64,000 bases of DNA from Planococcus sp. CP5-4_YE (GCF_019042655.1 NZ_JAHPZO010000001.1:62001-126000), one strand, 5' to 3'; counted from the stretch's first letter, positions 16,199-26,073 are shown. The notes: generated from the sequence alone by a model not told the origin. Numbers and translations: made by a program.

Positions 16199-17128
16199 AT
16201 GGACCATAAATTGGAGATTTTTGTCACTACTGCCGAGCAGCAAAGCTTCACACGTGCGGCTGAATTGCTTCATATGACTCCGTCGGCGATTTCCTTGAGC
16301 ATCAAGGCACTCGAGAAGAAACTGGGTGTACGGCTGTTCGATCGAAGCAATAAATATGTTCAATTAACAGAGGCTGGCCAGTTGAGCTATGCTCAGGCAA
16401 AAGAGATTCTCTTGAAATACGATCAATTGAAGATTGCCTTAGCAGATCTTGAACCTTCGACCGCTATGTCACTGTCGATCGGTGCTGCTTATACATTCGG
16501 AGAATACTTTCTGCCTGGCATCATCTACGCCTTCAGCAAGCGCCATCCGCATATTACACCGAACATTACCATACACAATTCCAAGACCATTATCGAGCAA
16601 ATTCATAAACAAGAACTCGATATCGGCTTTATCGTCGAGGGGGAAGCGAATGGCTCCGAAGTGGACATGGCACTATTTGCAGAAGAGGCTATGGTAGTCA
16701 TCGCGCGGCCGAACCATCCGGTCATTCGCAACCCTCACGTCGATTTGGACTTGCTCGAAGCGGAGACGTGGATCATCCGCGAATCCGGCTCCGGAACGCG
16801 GGACGTTACCGATAAGCTATTTGCACAGCTCGGCATCGCGCCCAAAAAAGTAATGAGCTTTGGCAGTTCCCAAACCATCAAAGAATCGGTGGCGCTTGGC
16901 CTTGGCATTTCCTATCTATCTGAGTCTACCGTTAAAAGCGAAACCAATTTGGGAACAATCGGCGCCATCAGCCTTACCAATTTTCCAAACAAAAGTCGCT
17001 TTCATTACATTACCCACCGCTCAAGCTTTCATACACCAGCCGCCCAGCTATTTTTGGATTTTCTATCTTCCTATGTCATGGATGAAAAGATTTCGGCTCA
17101 TACGAAAAAACGCTTAGCAGGGTTGTAA
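16199..17128 (+). CDS. LysR family transcriptional regulator
   Basis: 309 aa from MDHKLEIFVTTAEQQSFT (GAGGTG upstream). The N-terminal winged HTH 'FTRAAELLHMTPSAISLSIK' is at residues ~17-36, and a periplasmic-binding-like effector domain covers ~90-295. It is divergent from the GGT-chromate operon with a 150-bp AT-rich spacer, the usual LysR arrangement, so that operon is its probable target. The effector is unknown. Confidence 0.92.
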   Translation: MDHKLEIFVTTAEQQSFTRAAELLHMTPSAISLSIKALEKKLGVRLFDRSNKYVQLTEAGQLSYAQAKEILLKYDQLKIALADLEPSTAMSLSIGAAYTFGEYFLPGIIYAFSKRHPHITPNITIHNSKTIIEQIHKQELDIGFIVEGEANGSEVDMALFAEEAMVVIARPNHPVIRNPHVDLDLLEAETWIIRESGSGTRDVTDKLFAQLGIAPKKVMSFGSSQTIKESVALGLGISYLSESTVKSETNLGTIGAISLTNFPNKSRFHYITHRSSFHTPAAQLFLDFLSSYVMDEKISAHTKKRLAGL

Positions 17129-17146
17129 CAAAGTCCGCTTATACGT

Positions 17147-17186
17147 AAAGCCCAAGAAAGGACTCGCCTTTCTTGGGCTTTTTTTA
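17147..17186. terminator. Bidirectional terminator
   Basis: AAAGCCCAAGAAAG pairs with CTTTCTTGGGCTTT, followed by T residues; it separates the converging LysR and amidase genes. Confidence 0.93.
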
Positions 17187-17210
17187 TGTTTCAATTACAA
17201 GATGCGTAGT

Positions 17211-18704
17211 TTATCCGAAATACGGATTGCCTTGCTGGCCAATCCATAAATCGCTTTGTTCGATTTGCTGCGCCAGCTGAAGCAAGCGGTGTTCTTCACC
17301 TTTTTGCGCCATCACTTGGACGCCAAGCGGCAAATTCGCTTGCGTTACATGAAGCGGCAAAGACATTGCCGGCTGTCCGGTCAAGTTCGCCAACTGCGTA
17401 AACGGCGTATAGCTGAGGCTCGGCAAGAACATCGCGTAAATCAGTTCTTGCTGATCAGTAGTATCACGCGCCATGTCGAGTGCTTGCAATAAGCGCGTAC
17501 GCGATTCTTTAGAATGGCTCAATTCGCCGATTTCCGGTGCCGCATGGGCTGTTGCAGGTGTGATATAAAAGTCAAAATGCTCGTGAAGCGCGGCCATTTT
17601 CGCGGCGGCCGCATCCCAAGCGGAGAGGCTGGCAGAATAATCCGCAGCAGAAACTCTTCTGCCGGCCGTCGCCAATAGCCAAGATTCGATTTCCATATCG
17701 TCTTCTGTCAATTGCCGCCCTAGTGATTGTTCGAGGTTTTTCTTTAGCAACGCCATTTCCCCGCTGTTCATCAAATAATACTCGCGCATCAATTGAACGC
17801 CGTCGATGTCAGGGGTTTTCTCTTCAACTCGGTGCCCTTGCCCTTCTAACCAGCGTACCGTCTTCAATACCGCTTGTTTGGCGTCTTCTGAGACCAAGGT
17901 GCCGACTGGCGACTCTAAAGAGAACGCAATGTTCAAGGGCTTGTCGAACCCGCGGTCCAGCTGCTCTGTGTATTTCCCTGGAAATAACGGTGTCTGAAAC
18001 GCTGCTTCCGGTTGGACGACTTGCAATTCATCCAATAACGCCGCACTGTCACGTACCGTACGGCTTAGCGCGAAGTCGATCGACGCCCCTTGCCACTGTC
18101 GTCCAGCTCCTGGCCCGACAGGCGTTCTTCCACGCGTCGGCTTGAGTCCGAAGAGGCCTGTGAATGACGCGGGAATGCGAATCGAACCTCCCCCGTCGCT
18201 TGCACCGGCGATGGGCACGATGCCGGATGCGACAGCTGCCGCTGCCCCGCCGCTTGACCCCCCTGGGGAATGATCCGTATTCCACGGGTTATGCGTCGGG
18301 CCAAACAGTTCCGATTCTGAAATGTTCTTCAAACCGAATTCGGGCGTATTCGTGTGGCCGATCGGAATGAGCCCAGCCGCTTTCAAGCGCACAACGAAGG
18401 AAGAATCTCGTTCCGGGCGGAAATCGGCAAGCAACTTCGACCCGGCACTTAAGCGCTCACCGGCTAAAGCTTGTGAAATATTTTTCAACGCGACTGGTAC
18501 GCCGCCAAAAATTCCATTGGCTCCATGTTCTGCATCTCGAAGCGCCTGTTCATGCCGTTCTGCCGTGAAAGCATGCAGCTTCGGTTCGACTTCATCTAAA
18601 CGCCGGAAACTCAATTCCACCAATTCCCTCGGGCTGACCTCGCCTTTTCTAACCAATTCCGCCATGGCGGTCGCATCAAGCGATAAATATGTTTTCATGT
18701 CCAT
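17211..18704 (-). CDS. Amidase (amidase-signature family)
   Basis: 497 aa. The Ser-cisSer-Lys triad is visible: Lys in 'VALKNIS' (~70), cis-Ser in '[16 protein letters not shown]' (~147) and nucleophile Ser in '[14 protein letters not shown]' (~170). It is not GatA, because no gatC or gatB accompanies it. Substrate is open, likely a carboxylic or amino-acid amide. Either ATG at 18704 or two codons later could be used; GGGGGATAGGGA lies upstream of both. Confidence 0.9.
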   Translation of the reverse strand: MDMKTYLSLDATAMAELVRKGEVSPRELVELSFRRLDEVEPKLHAFTAERHEQALRDAEHGANGIFGGVPVALKNISQALAGERLSAGSKLLADFRPERDSSFVVRLKAAGLIPIGHTNTPEFGLKNISESELFGPTHNPWNTDHSPGGSSGGAAAAVASGIVPIAGASDGGGSIRIPASFTGLFGLKPTRGRTPVGPGAGRQWQGASIDFALSRTVRDSAALLDELQVVQPEAAFQTPLFPGKYTEQLDRGFDKPLNIAFSLESPVGTLVSEDAKQAVLKTVRWLEGQGHRVEEKTPDIDGVQLMREYYLMNSGEMALLKKNLEQSLGRQLTEDDMEIESWLLATAGRRVSAADYSASLSAWDAAAAKMAALHEHFDFYITPATAHAAPEIGELSHSKESRTRLLQALDMARDTTDQQELIYAMFLPSLSYTPFTQLANLTGQPAMSLPLHVTQANLPLGVQVMAQKGEEHRLLQLAQQIEQSDLWIGQQGNPYFG

Positions 18705-18889
18705 TCCCTATCCCCCGCTTCCAATATTCCATCCATTTCGTTCTCATTCTCAAGTGTAGCATTTCCTGCACACCGCAAATAGCGCACGCTTCGAACACAC
18801 TCACAACACCTTGATACTAAGCGCTTTCATTCCCTATCTAAAATATAACGAAAATGGACACATTTGCAGCAAGATTTCCATCAAAACCG

Positions 18890-18938
18890 TTGACTTCTCT
18901 GCATAGCTAGCTATACTATTGAGTGAGAATCATTTTCA
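18890..18938 (+). promoter_or_regulatory. Promoter with overlapping Fur box for the iron ABC transporter
   Basis: TTGACT (18890-18895) and TATACT (18912-18917) are spaced 16 bp. TGAGAATCATTTTCA (18924-18938) matches the 15-bp Fur core TGATAATNATTATCA with two mismatches and covers the start of transcription, so iron-loaded Fur should repress. Confidence 0.85.
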
Positions 18939-18979
18939 TTTAAATAAGATTCACAAACCATTTCAAAGGAGAGACATCC

Positions 18980-20044
18980 ATGAAGAAATTGCTTTCATTC
19001 CTATTGGTGCTCGGTACGCTTGTCGTCCTTGCGGCATGCGGCAACTCGAACACAGAAGAAACGACAGAAACGTCCGGCGACGAAACTGCCGGTAACGAAG
19101 TGAACCTATATACAGCACGCCACTACGATGTAGACGATGAGCTCTACAAGAAATTCGAAGAAGAAACCGGCATCAAGGTCAACTTGATCAAAGGCGAAGC
19201 CGACGAACTTCTTGAGCGCATCAAGCGCGAAGGCGATGCGACTCAAGCCGACTTGTTTTTAACGGCTGATGCAGGGCGTTTGCACCGCGCGAAAGAAGAC
19301 GGCATTTTGCAGTCCGTTTCCAGTGACGTGCTAGATGAGCAGGTCCCGGCCAACTTCCAGGATGAAGACCAAATGTGGTATGGCCTGACAAAACGTGCAC
19401 GTGTCATCATGTACGACAAAGAAAAAGTCGACCCATCCGAATTGTCCACGTATGAAGCCTTGGCAGAAGACGAGTGGGCTGGACGCGTCTTAATCCGCAG
19501 CTCCGAAAACATTTACAACCAATCCTTGTTCGCTTCTCTCATTGAATTGAATGGAGAAGAAGAGGCAAAAGAATGGGCAGCTGGCATGGTTGATAACTTT
19601 GCACGCGATCCTGAAGGCGGCGACCGTGACCAAGCAAAAGCCATTGCAGCAGGTGTTGGCGATGTAGCCATCATGAACACATACTACTACGGCCAGATGT
19701 TGAATTCTGAAGACCCTGAAGAAGTAAAAGTCGCTGAAAGCCTTGGCGTATTCTTCCCGAACCAAGACACAACAGGCACACATGTTAACGTTAGCGGCGC
19801 TGGTGTGGTAAAATCATCTAAGAACCAAGAAAATGCGATCAAATTATTGGAGTTTCTCTCCGCACCGGAAGCACAAGAGACATTCGCTTCGGCTAACTAT
19901 GAATATCCAGTAAACGAATCAGTAGAACCAACTGAATTGCTGCAATCTTGGGGTGATTTCAAAGAGCAGGACATCTCGATGTCGTCACTTGGCGAAAACA
20001 ACTCCAAAGCGATTCTATTGTTCAACGAAGTCGGCTGGAAATAA
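18980..20044 (+). CDS. Ferric-iron ABC transporter substrate-binding lipoprotein
   Basis: 354 aa. The lipoprotein signal ends LVVLAAC (Cys20), followed by an acidic Ser/Thr/Glu linker and 'NLYTARHYDVDDELYKKFEE', typical of FbpA/FutA iron-binding proteins. The 'NTYYYGQML' motif supplies the paired tyrosines that hold Fe3+. It is the first gene of a three-gene importer and is preceded by a Fur box. GGAGAG lies 7 nt before the ATG. Confidence 0.94.
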   Translation: MKKLLSFLLVLGTLVVLAACGNSNTEETTETSGDETAGNEVNLYTARHYDVDDELYKKFEEETGIKVNLIKGEADELLERIKREGDATQADLFLTADAGRLHRAKEDGILQSVSSDVLDEQVPANFQDEDQMWYGLTKRARVIMYDKEKVDPSELSTYEALAEDEWAGRVLIRSSENIYNQSLFASLIELNGEEEAKEWAAGMVDNFARDPEGGDRDQAKAIAAGVGDVAIMNTYYYGQMLNSEDPEEVKVAESLGVFFPNQDTTGTHVNVSGAGVVKSSKNQENAIKLLEFLSAPEAQETFASANYEYPVNESVEPTELLQSWGDFKEQDISMSSLGENNSKAILLFNEVGWK

Positions 20045-20119
20045 ACTTACACTGTCCCCCTTGCCGCCTGATATGTGCGGCAGGGGATTTCTTGCGAGTT
20101 GGAAAGAGGTGCCTGGATT

Positions 20120-21751
20120 TTGCAACGCAGATTGGCCAATTTCAATATCTGGACTGTAGGAGCAGTCATCATCATCCTGATGCTGTTCCTTCCGAACTTG
20201 ACCATTGTCAGCGGGCTTTTCACGCCTTCAAATGACAATTGGGAGCATATGAAAGAGTTCGTATTGCGTCAGTTTGTCATCAACTCACTGATCCTGACGC
20301 TCGCAACAGCGTTCTTCACGATTCTCATTGGGCTGAGCCTTGCCTGGCTGATCGCGCAGTACGATTTTCCATTCCGGCGCTTTTTGAAGTGGGCATTGAT
20401 CCTCCCTCTTTCCATTCCGCCGTTTATCGGTGCTTATACGTACCACGGTATCTTGAATTTCACTGGCGCTGTGCAAACGACGCTGCGCGAGGGATTCGGA
20501 ATGGAATTGAATCCGGCGTATTTCGATATCATGAATTTGCCCGGGGCGATTTTCATTTATACGATGTTTTTGTACCCGTATGTTTATACGATCACGCAAG
20601 TTTATTTGTCTGAACAATCGGCTTCCTTGATTGAAAGCACACGGCTTCTCGGCAAAGGCCCTTGGCGCACGTTTTTCCAAGTGGTGCTGCCGATTTCCCG
20701 AATTTCTATTATTGCCGGCGCGAGCCTGGTCGTCTTGGAAGTGCTGAATGATTACGGCGTTGTGAAGTATTACGGTATCCAAACCTTTACGACCGCGATC
20801 TTCCAAAGCTGGTTTGGCCTTGGAGATTTGGATACATCGATTAAACTGGCCGCATCACTCATGGGCTTTGTCATCATCATCCTGCTTATTGAGAAACTGC
20901 TTCGCGGCAGGCGCCAGTACAGTTATTTCTCGACAAAAGTGCGTCCGCTCCAACTGATCTCACTTAGCGGTTGGAAAGGCTTCGCAGCAGCAGGCTACGG
21001 CATGCTGATCTTGAGTCTCGGCTTTTTCATCCCTGTCATTCAGCTGATTGACTGGACCATTTTAACTTTCGGAACGATCCCGATGGAGGAATTCATGCGC
21101 TATGTGCAGAATTCGGTGTTTGTCGCCGGACTCAGCGCAACATTGATCGTCATCTTTGCGCTCATCGTCGGGAATTTTGCGCGTATAGTGCAGGGCAAGT
21201 ATACAAAACTGTTGCCGAAACTGACGGTGCTCGGCTATTCGATTCCGGGAGCGGTCATCGCCGTCGCGGTAGTCACGGCTTTTGTCGCACTCGACGGCTA
21301 CCTCGCTCCCGTGTATATGGCGATCGGCCTCGAGACGACACTGGTGCTCAGTGTCAGTATCGTTCTGCTGCTTGCTGCTTACATCATCCGGTTCTTTGCC
21401 ATTGGCTATAATTCGATTGAGACAGGCTATGACAAGATCGGCACGAACTTCCGGGATGCTTCAAGACTCCTCGGTGCCGGCCCGACGAAGACCTTTTTCA
21501 AAGTCGATGTTCCGATGATGAAAGGCGCGATTATCAGTGGATTTATCCTGGTCTTCATCGATGTGCTCAAGGAGATTCCCTTGACATTGATCCTCAGACC
21601 GTTTAATTTTGATACATTGTCAACAAAAGCTTTCCAGTACGCAAGTGATGAAAAAATCATGGAGGCTTCCCAAGCTTCCCTTCTGATTGTCGGTATTAGT
21701 GCCTTGGCCATTGTGATTTTCTATAAGATACTCGAGAAGGAGATGGATTGA
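20120..21751 (+). CDS. Ferric-iron ABC transporter permease (fused double permease)
   Basis: 543 aa from TTG at 20120, chosen for the AGAGGTG site 8 nt upstream; a GTG at 20075 is possible but lacks one. About 12 transmembrane helices in two homologous halves, each carrying the EAA-type loop that contacts the ATPase ('EQSASLIESTRLLGKGPWRT' and 'DASRLLGAGPTKTFFKVDVP'). This is the fused FbpB/FutB type for iron import. It lies 75 bp after the binding-protein gene and 1 bp before the ATPase gene. Confidence 0.92.
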   Translation: MQRRLANFNIWTVGAVIIILMLFLPNLTIVSGLFTPSNDNWEHMKEFVLRQFVINSLILTLATAFFTILIGLSLAWLIAQYDFPFRRFLKWALILPLSIPPFIGAYTYHGILNFTGAVQTTLREGFGMELNPAYFDIMNLPGAIFIYTMFLYPYVYTITQVYLSEQSASLIESTRLLGKGPWRTFFQVVLPISRISIIAGASLVVLEVLNDYGVVKYYGIQTFTTAIFQSWFGLGDLDTSIKLAASLMGFVIIILLIEKLLRGRRQYSYFSTKVRPLQLISLSGWKGFAAAGYGMLILSLGFFIPVIQLIDWTILTFGTIPMEEFMRYVQNSVFVAGLSATLIVIFALIVGNFARIVQGKYTKLLPKLTVLGYSIPGAVIAVAVVTAFVALDGYLAPVYMAIGLETTLVLSVSIVLLLAAYIIRFFAIGYNSIETGYDKIGTNFRDASRLLGAGPTKTFFKVDVPMMKGAIISGFILVFIDVLKEIPLTLILRPFNFDTLSTKAFQYASDEKIMEASQASLLIVGISALAIVIFYKILEKEMD

Positions 21752-21752
21752 T

Positions 21753-22499
21753 ATGTTTGTCGCCATTGAAGATGTGAGTTTTTCCTATCCGAATACACAG
21801 GCCCCTGCACTGGACCGGTTCACGCTGGATATTAAAAAGGGTGAGGTCATCTCGATCCTTGGCCGTAGCGGTAGCGGAAAAAGCACGATTTTACGTTTGC
21901 TGGCAGGGCTTGAGCGGCCAAAAAATGGTCGCCTCGTCATCCAAGATGAAACCTTGTTCGACGACAAGACATTTCTGCAGCCTGAAAAACGCGGCATCGG
22001 CATGGTCTTTCAAGACTACGCCTTGTTCCCGCATATGACCGTCGCCGCGAATATCATGTTCGGCTTGTCCGGTATGAAAAAAGCCGACAAGAAAAGACGC
22101 ATGCATGAAATGCTGGAGTTGGTCGAACTACAGGATTACGAAAAGCGCTATCCTCATCAATTGAGCGGCGGCCAGCAGCAGCGTGTGGCAATTGCCCGCG
22201 CGATTGCGCCGAACCCTCATCTGATCCTGTTGGATGAACCGTTCAGTAATTTGGATGCCGAGCTTCAAGGAAAAATTCGCAAAGACCTTCGGGAAATCCT
22301 GAAGAAGGCGAACATTACATCCATCTTCGTCACTCACGATGAAAAAGACGCACATATCCTCGCCGACCGCATTGTGAAATTGAAAGACGGCAAAATGGAT
22401 TTTATCGGGCGCCCGTGTGATATGCTCGATACGTTCCGTCAAGAAGCGATTGCCGAGTCCGAAGAAGTATTGAAATCCCAACCCGTCGTCAATGTATAA
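21753..22499 (+). CDS. Ferric-iron ABC transporter ATPase
   Basis: 248 aa with Walker A GRSGSGKST (~37), Q-loop 'GMVFQDYALFPHMT', signature LSGGQQQR (~135), Walker B LILLDEP and the H-loop 'VTHDEKD'. It lacks the long C-terminal regulatory extension of FbpC, ending soon after the core. AAGGAGATGG precedes the ATG, and the gene starts 1 bp after the permease stop. Confidence 0.95.
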   Translation: MFVAIEDVSFSYPNTQAPALDRFTLDIKKGEVISILGRSGSGKSTILRLLAGLERPKNGRLVIQDETLFDDKTFLQPEKRGIGMVFQDYALFPHMTVAANIMFGLSGMKKADKKRRMHEMLELVELQDYEKRYPHQLSGGQQQRVAIARAIAPNPHLILLDEPFSNLDAELQGKIRKDLREILKKANITSIFVTHDEKDAHILADRIVKLKDGKMDFIGRPCDMLDTFRQEAIAESEEVLKSQPVVNV

Positions 22500-22508
22500 G
22501 TAAATATT

Positions 22509-22546
22509 AAAAGCCGGCTCTTCCGTCATAGGGGGCCGGCTTTTTT
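22509..22546 (+). terminator. Terminator of the iron transporter operon
   Basis: AAAAGCCGGC and GCCGGCTTTT with a run of six T residues, 10 bp past the ATPase stop. Confidence 0.9.
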
Positions 22547-22638
22547 GATGATCCGCTAAACAAAGAGTTGCCTTAGCATTTTTGAAAAACCTTCCTTTTT
22601 AGCGTACATTGAATAGTAAGAATAGACGGGGGGATTGT

Positions 22639-22944
22639 ATGGATGTATTGATGTATTTATTTCTTGCAGCATGGTTGATCCCGGCAAATATATTTATTAT
22701 AAAATGGCATAGAAGCGGAAGATTTCCGCTCTGGGCTGCGGGCATATTATTGGCTGTTTTCAGCATTGGCCTTGGCTATGCTGCCCGTTTCATCCTGGTT
22801 GATATTGGAGCTACCGGCCAAGGAGGTGCCATAATGGCGATGTTCATAGGCCTCGTCGTACTGGCCAATGGCGTGATCCATTTCGTGATAGGGATGGTAT
22901 TGACTATCGTAAAACTAGTTGCCAACAAGCGTGCGCGAGCATAA
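22639..22944 (+). CDS. Small membrane protein, unknown
   Basis: 101 aa from MDVLMYLFLAAW (GGGGGG about 6 nt upstream). Three transmembrane helices at about residues 3-20, 33-55 and 65-92, ending in a short basic tail. I recognise no family. It stands alone between two terminators, so it is monocistronic. Confidence 0.7.
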   Translation: MDVLMYLFLAAWLIPANIFIIKWHRSGRFPLWAAGILLAVFSIGLGYAARFILVDIGATGQGGAIMAMFIGLVVLANGVIHFVIGMVLTIVKLVANKRARA

Positions 22945-22949
22945 GAAAC

Positions 22950-22988
22950 CCCAAACTACGCAGATTCTGAGCGTCGCTTGGGGTTTTT
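22950..22988 (+). terminator. Terminator after the 101-aa membrane protein gene
   Basis: AACCCCAA and TTGGGGTT, followed by TTTT; a weak long-loop stem. Confidence 0.65.
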
Positions 22989-23045
22989 GATGTATACATA
23001 TCCTATTAAAAAAATTTCACATTGGGTCTTCCCAGCAGTCTGACT

Positions 23046-24788
23046 TCAGCTATTGATGTCATCGAGTTCCACTTTCATCCACCCGCGGACGCTGTTGATG
23101 AACCAGATGGCGTCGAATGTGTTGAGTTCATCTTTTTTCAGCACTTTTGATTCGATACGCCCTTCTTCAATCAGCTGCTCGCGGTAGGTGCCGGCAAGCA
23201 GGCCGCTTGAGACGGGCGGCGTGTAGTAACGGCCATCCTTTTCTGCGACCAGGTTGCCGATGGTGAACTCAGTCAATTCTTCACGGTCATTCCATAACAA
23301 CACGGAAAAAGCGTCAGGTGCGTGCTGTTGATGCTGTTCATAGATGCCGCGGTTAGTCGTTTTGTGGTAGAAAAACGCATTTCGGCTGTCGACCGGCACT
23401 TTGGCGAGTGCGCAGCGGATCGGCTGCTCGATCGGGACTGCCGGTTGTGCGATCAGCTCCAACTTGCCATTGCGCTCAAGCGTCAGGCGCACTTTGAAAA
23501 GGCCTGTCGCATGCTTTGAAGCAAGCAATTCCAATTGTTTCGCCAAAGTCTCTTCATCCAATGCAAAACGGAAATATGCCGCGCTTTTTTTTAGCCGCGC
23601 GAGGTGAAGCGCGACCAGCGGATAGTTTCCGTCTTCCAGCTTAAGCGATTCGAGCAAGGCGAATTCCGGGCGCTGGTCGGTCAGCACGCGGGCTTTCGTC
23701 AATAGCTCCTCGTACTCGCCTTCGGAAGTCGAATCCCAGGTGATGCCGCCGCCCACACCGTAGCGCGCAGCCGATTTGTCCTGATCGATGACAACGGTGC
23801 GGATCGGTACATTGAAGACGGCGTTTTTTTCAGGCGTGATATAACCGATTGCGCCGCAGTAAACTTCCCGCGGCGTCTGTTCGAGCCCGGCGATATAGCG
23901 CATCGTGCTGACTTTTGGCGCGCCGGTGATCGAGCCGCACGGAAACAATGCTTGGAACCAATCGAATATGCTGAGCCCGTCGAGCAATTCACCTTCCACT
24001 GTTGACGTGAGCTGATGAACGGTCGGATATTTCTCCGCCTCAAACAATTTCGGCACTTTTACGGTTCCCGGCTTAGCCAGGCGACTCATATCGTTTCGCA
24101 ATAGATCAACAATCATTAAGTTCTCGGCACGTTCTTTTTCCGATTCAAGCAGCACATCTAATATGGACTCATCTTCCCAATTCGTCCTGCCGCGCGGGGC
24201 TGTACCTTTCATCGGCTTTGTGCGGATGCGTGAACCGTCGATGCGAAAGAACAGTTCTGGCGAAGCCGACAGGATCTGATGGCGCCCTATATCTAAGTAA
24301 GCGCTGTAATCGGCTTGCTGATTGCGCGCAAGCTGCCGGTAAAATGCTTTCGCATCACCTTTGAATCCCGCGGTGAGACGTTCCGTGTAATTCACTTGAT
24401 AGGTATTGCCTTCTTCAATTGCTTGGCGGATTCTATGGATGCCTTCTTTGTATTCAGGAATCGAACCTTCAAGCATCCAGTCGGATACTTCATAATGGGC
24501 AGCTTGCGCTGGTTTTGGCGCTTGTTTGTCGCTGTAGATACCAAACCATACGAGCGGCATTTCAGCACCTTCATGCACAGCCATTTCCGTATGGAAAGCA
24601 GGCGCCGCTTCGTAGGAAACATAGCCCGCCGCATAATAGCCTCGCGACGTGTAACGGTCAACTTGTTCAAAAACGATTGCTACATCCTCAAGCGACTTCG
24701 CTTCAAGCACCGCGTAGGGTTCGGAAAAAGCGACCGTTTCCGGCATTCCGTCGTCTTTCACAAAATCAAACTGCAGATAAGGGGCCAT
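23046..24788 (-). CDS. pabB: Fused aminodeoxychorismate synthase component I / aminodeoxychorismate lyase
   Basis: 580 aa, a PabB-PabC fusion. Residues ~90-355 form the chorismate-binding domain with 'KGTAPRGR', 'MIVDLLRNDMSR' and 'CGSITGAPKVSTMRYI'. Residues ~370-580 resemble the PLP-dependent lyase, with 'FKVRLTLERNG', 'FFYHKTTNR' and 'TEFTIGNL'. Together with PabA it converts chorismate plus glutamine to p-aminobenzoate for folate. I took the second of two adjacent ATGs (8 nt from AGGAGG). It overlaps pabA by 23 bp. Confidence 0.93.
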   Translation of the reverse strand: MAPYLQFDFVKDDGMPETVAFSEPYAVLEAKSLEDVAIVFEQVDRYTSRGYYAAGYVSYEAAPAFHTEMAVHEGAEMPLVWFGIYSDKQAPKPAQAAHYEVSDWMLEGSIPEYKEGIHRIRQAIEEGNTYQVNYTERLTAGFKGDAKAFYRQLARNQQADYSAYLDIGRHQILSASPELFFRIDGSRIRTKPMKGTAPRGRTNWEDESILDVLLESEKERAENLMIVDLLRNDMSRLAKPGTVKVPKLFEAEKYPTVHQLTSTVEGELLDGLSIFDWFQALFPCGSITGAPKVSTMRYIAGLEQTPREVYCGAIGYITPEKNAVFNVPIRTVVIDQDKSAARYGVGGGITWDSTSEGEYEELLTKARVLTDQRPEFALLESLKLEDGNYPLVALHLARLKKSAAYFRFALDEETLAKQLELLASKHATGLFKVRLTLERNGKLELIAQPAVPIEQPIRCALAKVPVDSRNAFFYHKTTNRGIYEQHQQHAPDAFSVLLWNDREELTEFTIGNLVAEKDGRYYTPPVSSGLLAGTYREQLIEEGRIESKVLKKDELNTFDAIWFINSVRGWMKVELDDINS

Positions 24789-25389
24789 CATGTGCGCCTC
24801 CTTTCTTTTCACGATTCCATAATTGTGCGTTCTGATAAGCGGTCGCAAGCATCTGAAAACCATCTTTCGTCAAAATCGATTCAGGATGGAACTGGATGCC
24901 TTCAACCGGCAATTCTTTATGGCGCACGCCCATGATGCTGCCATCTTCTGCCCTTGCCGTCACTTCAAGAACGTTTGGCAGTGTGGCGCTGTCTGCCACG
25001 AGAGAATGATAGCGTACGACCGGCGTCGGTGAAGCGAGCCCTGCAAAAACCCCTTGCCCACCGTGTGCCACTTGTGACACTTTGCCGTGCACGGGTTTTG
25101 CGCCTTTATGGACTTTGCCGCCGTAAAACTCGACGATGCTCTGGTGGCCCAGGCACACACCGAGTAACGGCACAGTTCCGCTGAGCTGTTCGAGCGCTTT
25201 CGTCCCAACACCTGGTGGCAAAGGCTTGCCCGGCCCTGGCGACAGCACAATCAGTTCCGGAGATAAGGTCTCGATGTCTTGCAGCACGGTCTGGTCATTC
25301 TGAAAGACCTCCACACGCGCGCCGAGCCGCTCAAAGTAATGTACGAGATTATATGTAAATGAATCATAATGATCGATTATGGCAATCAC
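24766..25389 (-). CDS. pabA: Aminodeoxychorismate synthase glutamine amidotransferase component
   Basis: 207 aa, class I glutamine amidotransferase. The oxyanion motif LSPGPGKP is at ~51, the nucleophile in GVCLGHQS (~80), and His-Glu in 'IQFHPESIL' (~170). It releases ammonia from glutamine to PabB. Overlap with the fused pabBC gene fixes it as PabA rather than TrpG. A TATAAT on the - strand at 25434-25429 is a candidate -10 element. Confidence 0.9.
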   Translation of the reverse strand: MIAIIDHYDSFTYNLVHYFERLGARVEVFQNDQTVLQDIETLSPELIVLSPGPGKPLPPGVGTKALEQLSGTVPLLGVCLGHQSIVEFYGGKVHKGAKPVHGKVSQVAHGGQGVFAGLASPTPVVRYHSLVADSATLPNVLEVTARAEDGSIMGVRHKELPVEGIQFHPESILTKDGFQMLATAYQNAQLWNREKKGGAHDGPLSAV

Positions 25390-25486
25390 AGGAAAAACTC
25401 CTCTTCAAATGAAATGTTGCGTATTTACATTATAAAGGGAGGATATGGATTAAGCATAGTTTATGTAATGGCGAGGTTTGATCCCA

Positions 25487-25555
25487 AGACAAAGTTGTTA
25501 TATCTACAGTACGTATTAGAAAATATTTCCTTATATGTATTTTCAAACTTTGTCT
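25487..25555. other. Perfect 10-bp inverted repeat upstream of a small gene
   Basis: AGACAAAGTT (25487-25496) and AACTTTGTCT (25546-25555) enclose 49 AT-rich bases. TTATACTATG follows, a possible -10 region for the gene at 25598. It could be a leader or operator structure. Confidence 0.5.
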
Positions 25556-25597
25556 AAGTTATACTATGATTAGCTTGTAATGAAGGGAGATAGCGTG

Positions 25598-25747
25598 ATG
25601 GAAAAGAATTTACTCGTTTATATAGCAGTTGGAGCCCTTCTTGGACTGTTCTACGGCAGCATTTGGCAAGGAATCGCCGCCATGTCATTGGTTTATATTG
25701 CACTGCGACTTGACCATTTGATAAAGCTATTGGAGTTTAGAAAGTAA
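25598..25747 (+). CDS. Small membrane protein, 49 aa
   Basis: ATG at 25598, AAGGGAG 8 nt upstream, TAA at 25745-25747. The product starts MEKNLLVYIAVGALLGLFYG, has one to two hydrophobic helices and ends with a basic tail (LIKLLEFRK). It resembles the many tiny membrane proteins of Bacillaceae, and no family can be assigned. It faces the broken gene at 25781-25990. Confidence 0.6.
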   Translation: MEKNLLVYIAVGALLGLFYGSIWQGIAAMSLVYIALRLDHLIKLLEFRK

Positions 25748-25780
25748 GGCGAGCAATTCAAACCATCTCCACCAAGGAGA

Positions 25781-25990
25781 TTATTGTTGTTTGGCATCTT
25801 TCTGTTCTTGCGCTTCTTTTCTTTTCACCCTCTTCTCAAACCAAAATCCGCCGCGTATAAATAGGGTGATGAACAAAGCTTTAAGGATATTCTCCTTCAA
25901 ATGCCATACCCCTTGCTCCATGTGATCCATCCAACTATTGAACGCCGCAAGCACTAGAAATCCTATGAACTATAGTATATATTCACGCAT
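25781..25990 (-). pseudogene. Small membrane protein gene with an amber stop at codon 7
   Basis: A GGAGG site 7 nt upstream and ATG (25990) open a frame MREYIL, then TAG at 25970-25972, then 62 further codons in the same frame: FIGFLVLAAFNSWMDH, an amphipathic middle, 'KALFITLFIRGGFWFEK' and a Lys/Glu/Gln tail, ending TAA at 25781. The post-stop part looks like a genuine two-helix membrane protein. A GTG six codons after the stop could rescue translation, but with a poor site. A nonsense mutation or a sequencing error fits best. Confidence 0.6.
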
Positions 25991-26073
25991 GTCTCTGCCT
26001 CCATCTGAACTCGAAAGTCTCATAATGGCTACGATAACACTTTACCTTTCGTTTTCCAAATAAAGGATGACTG

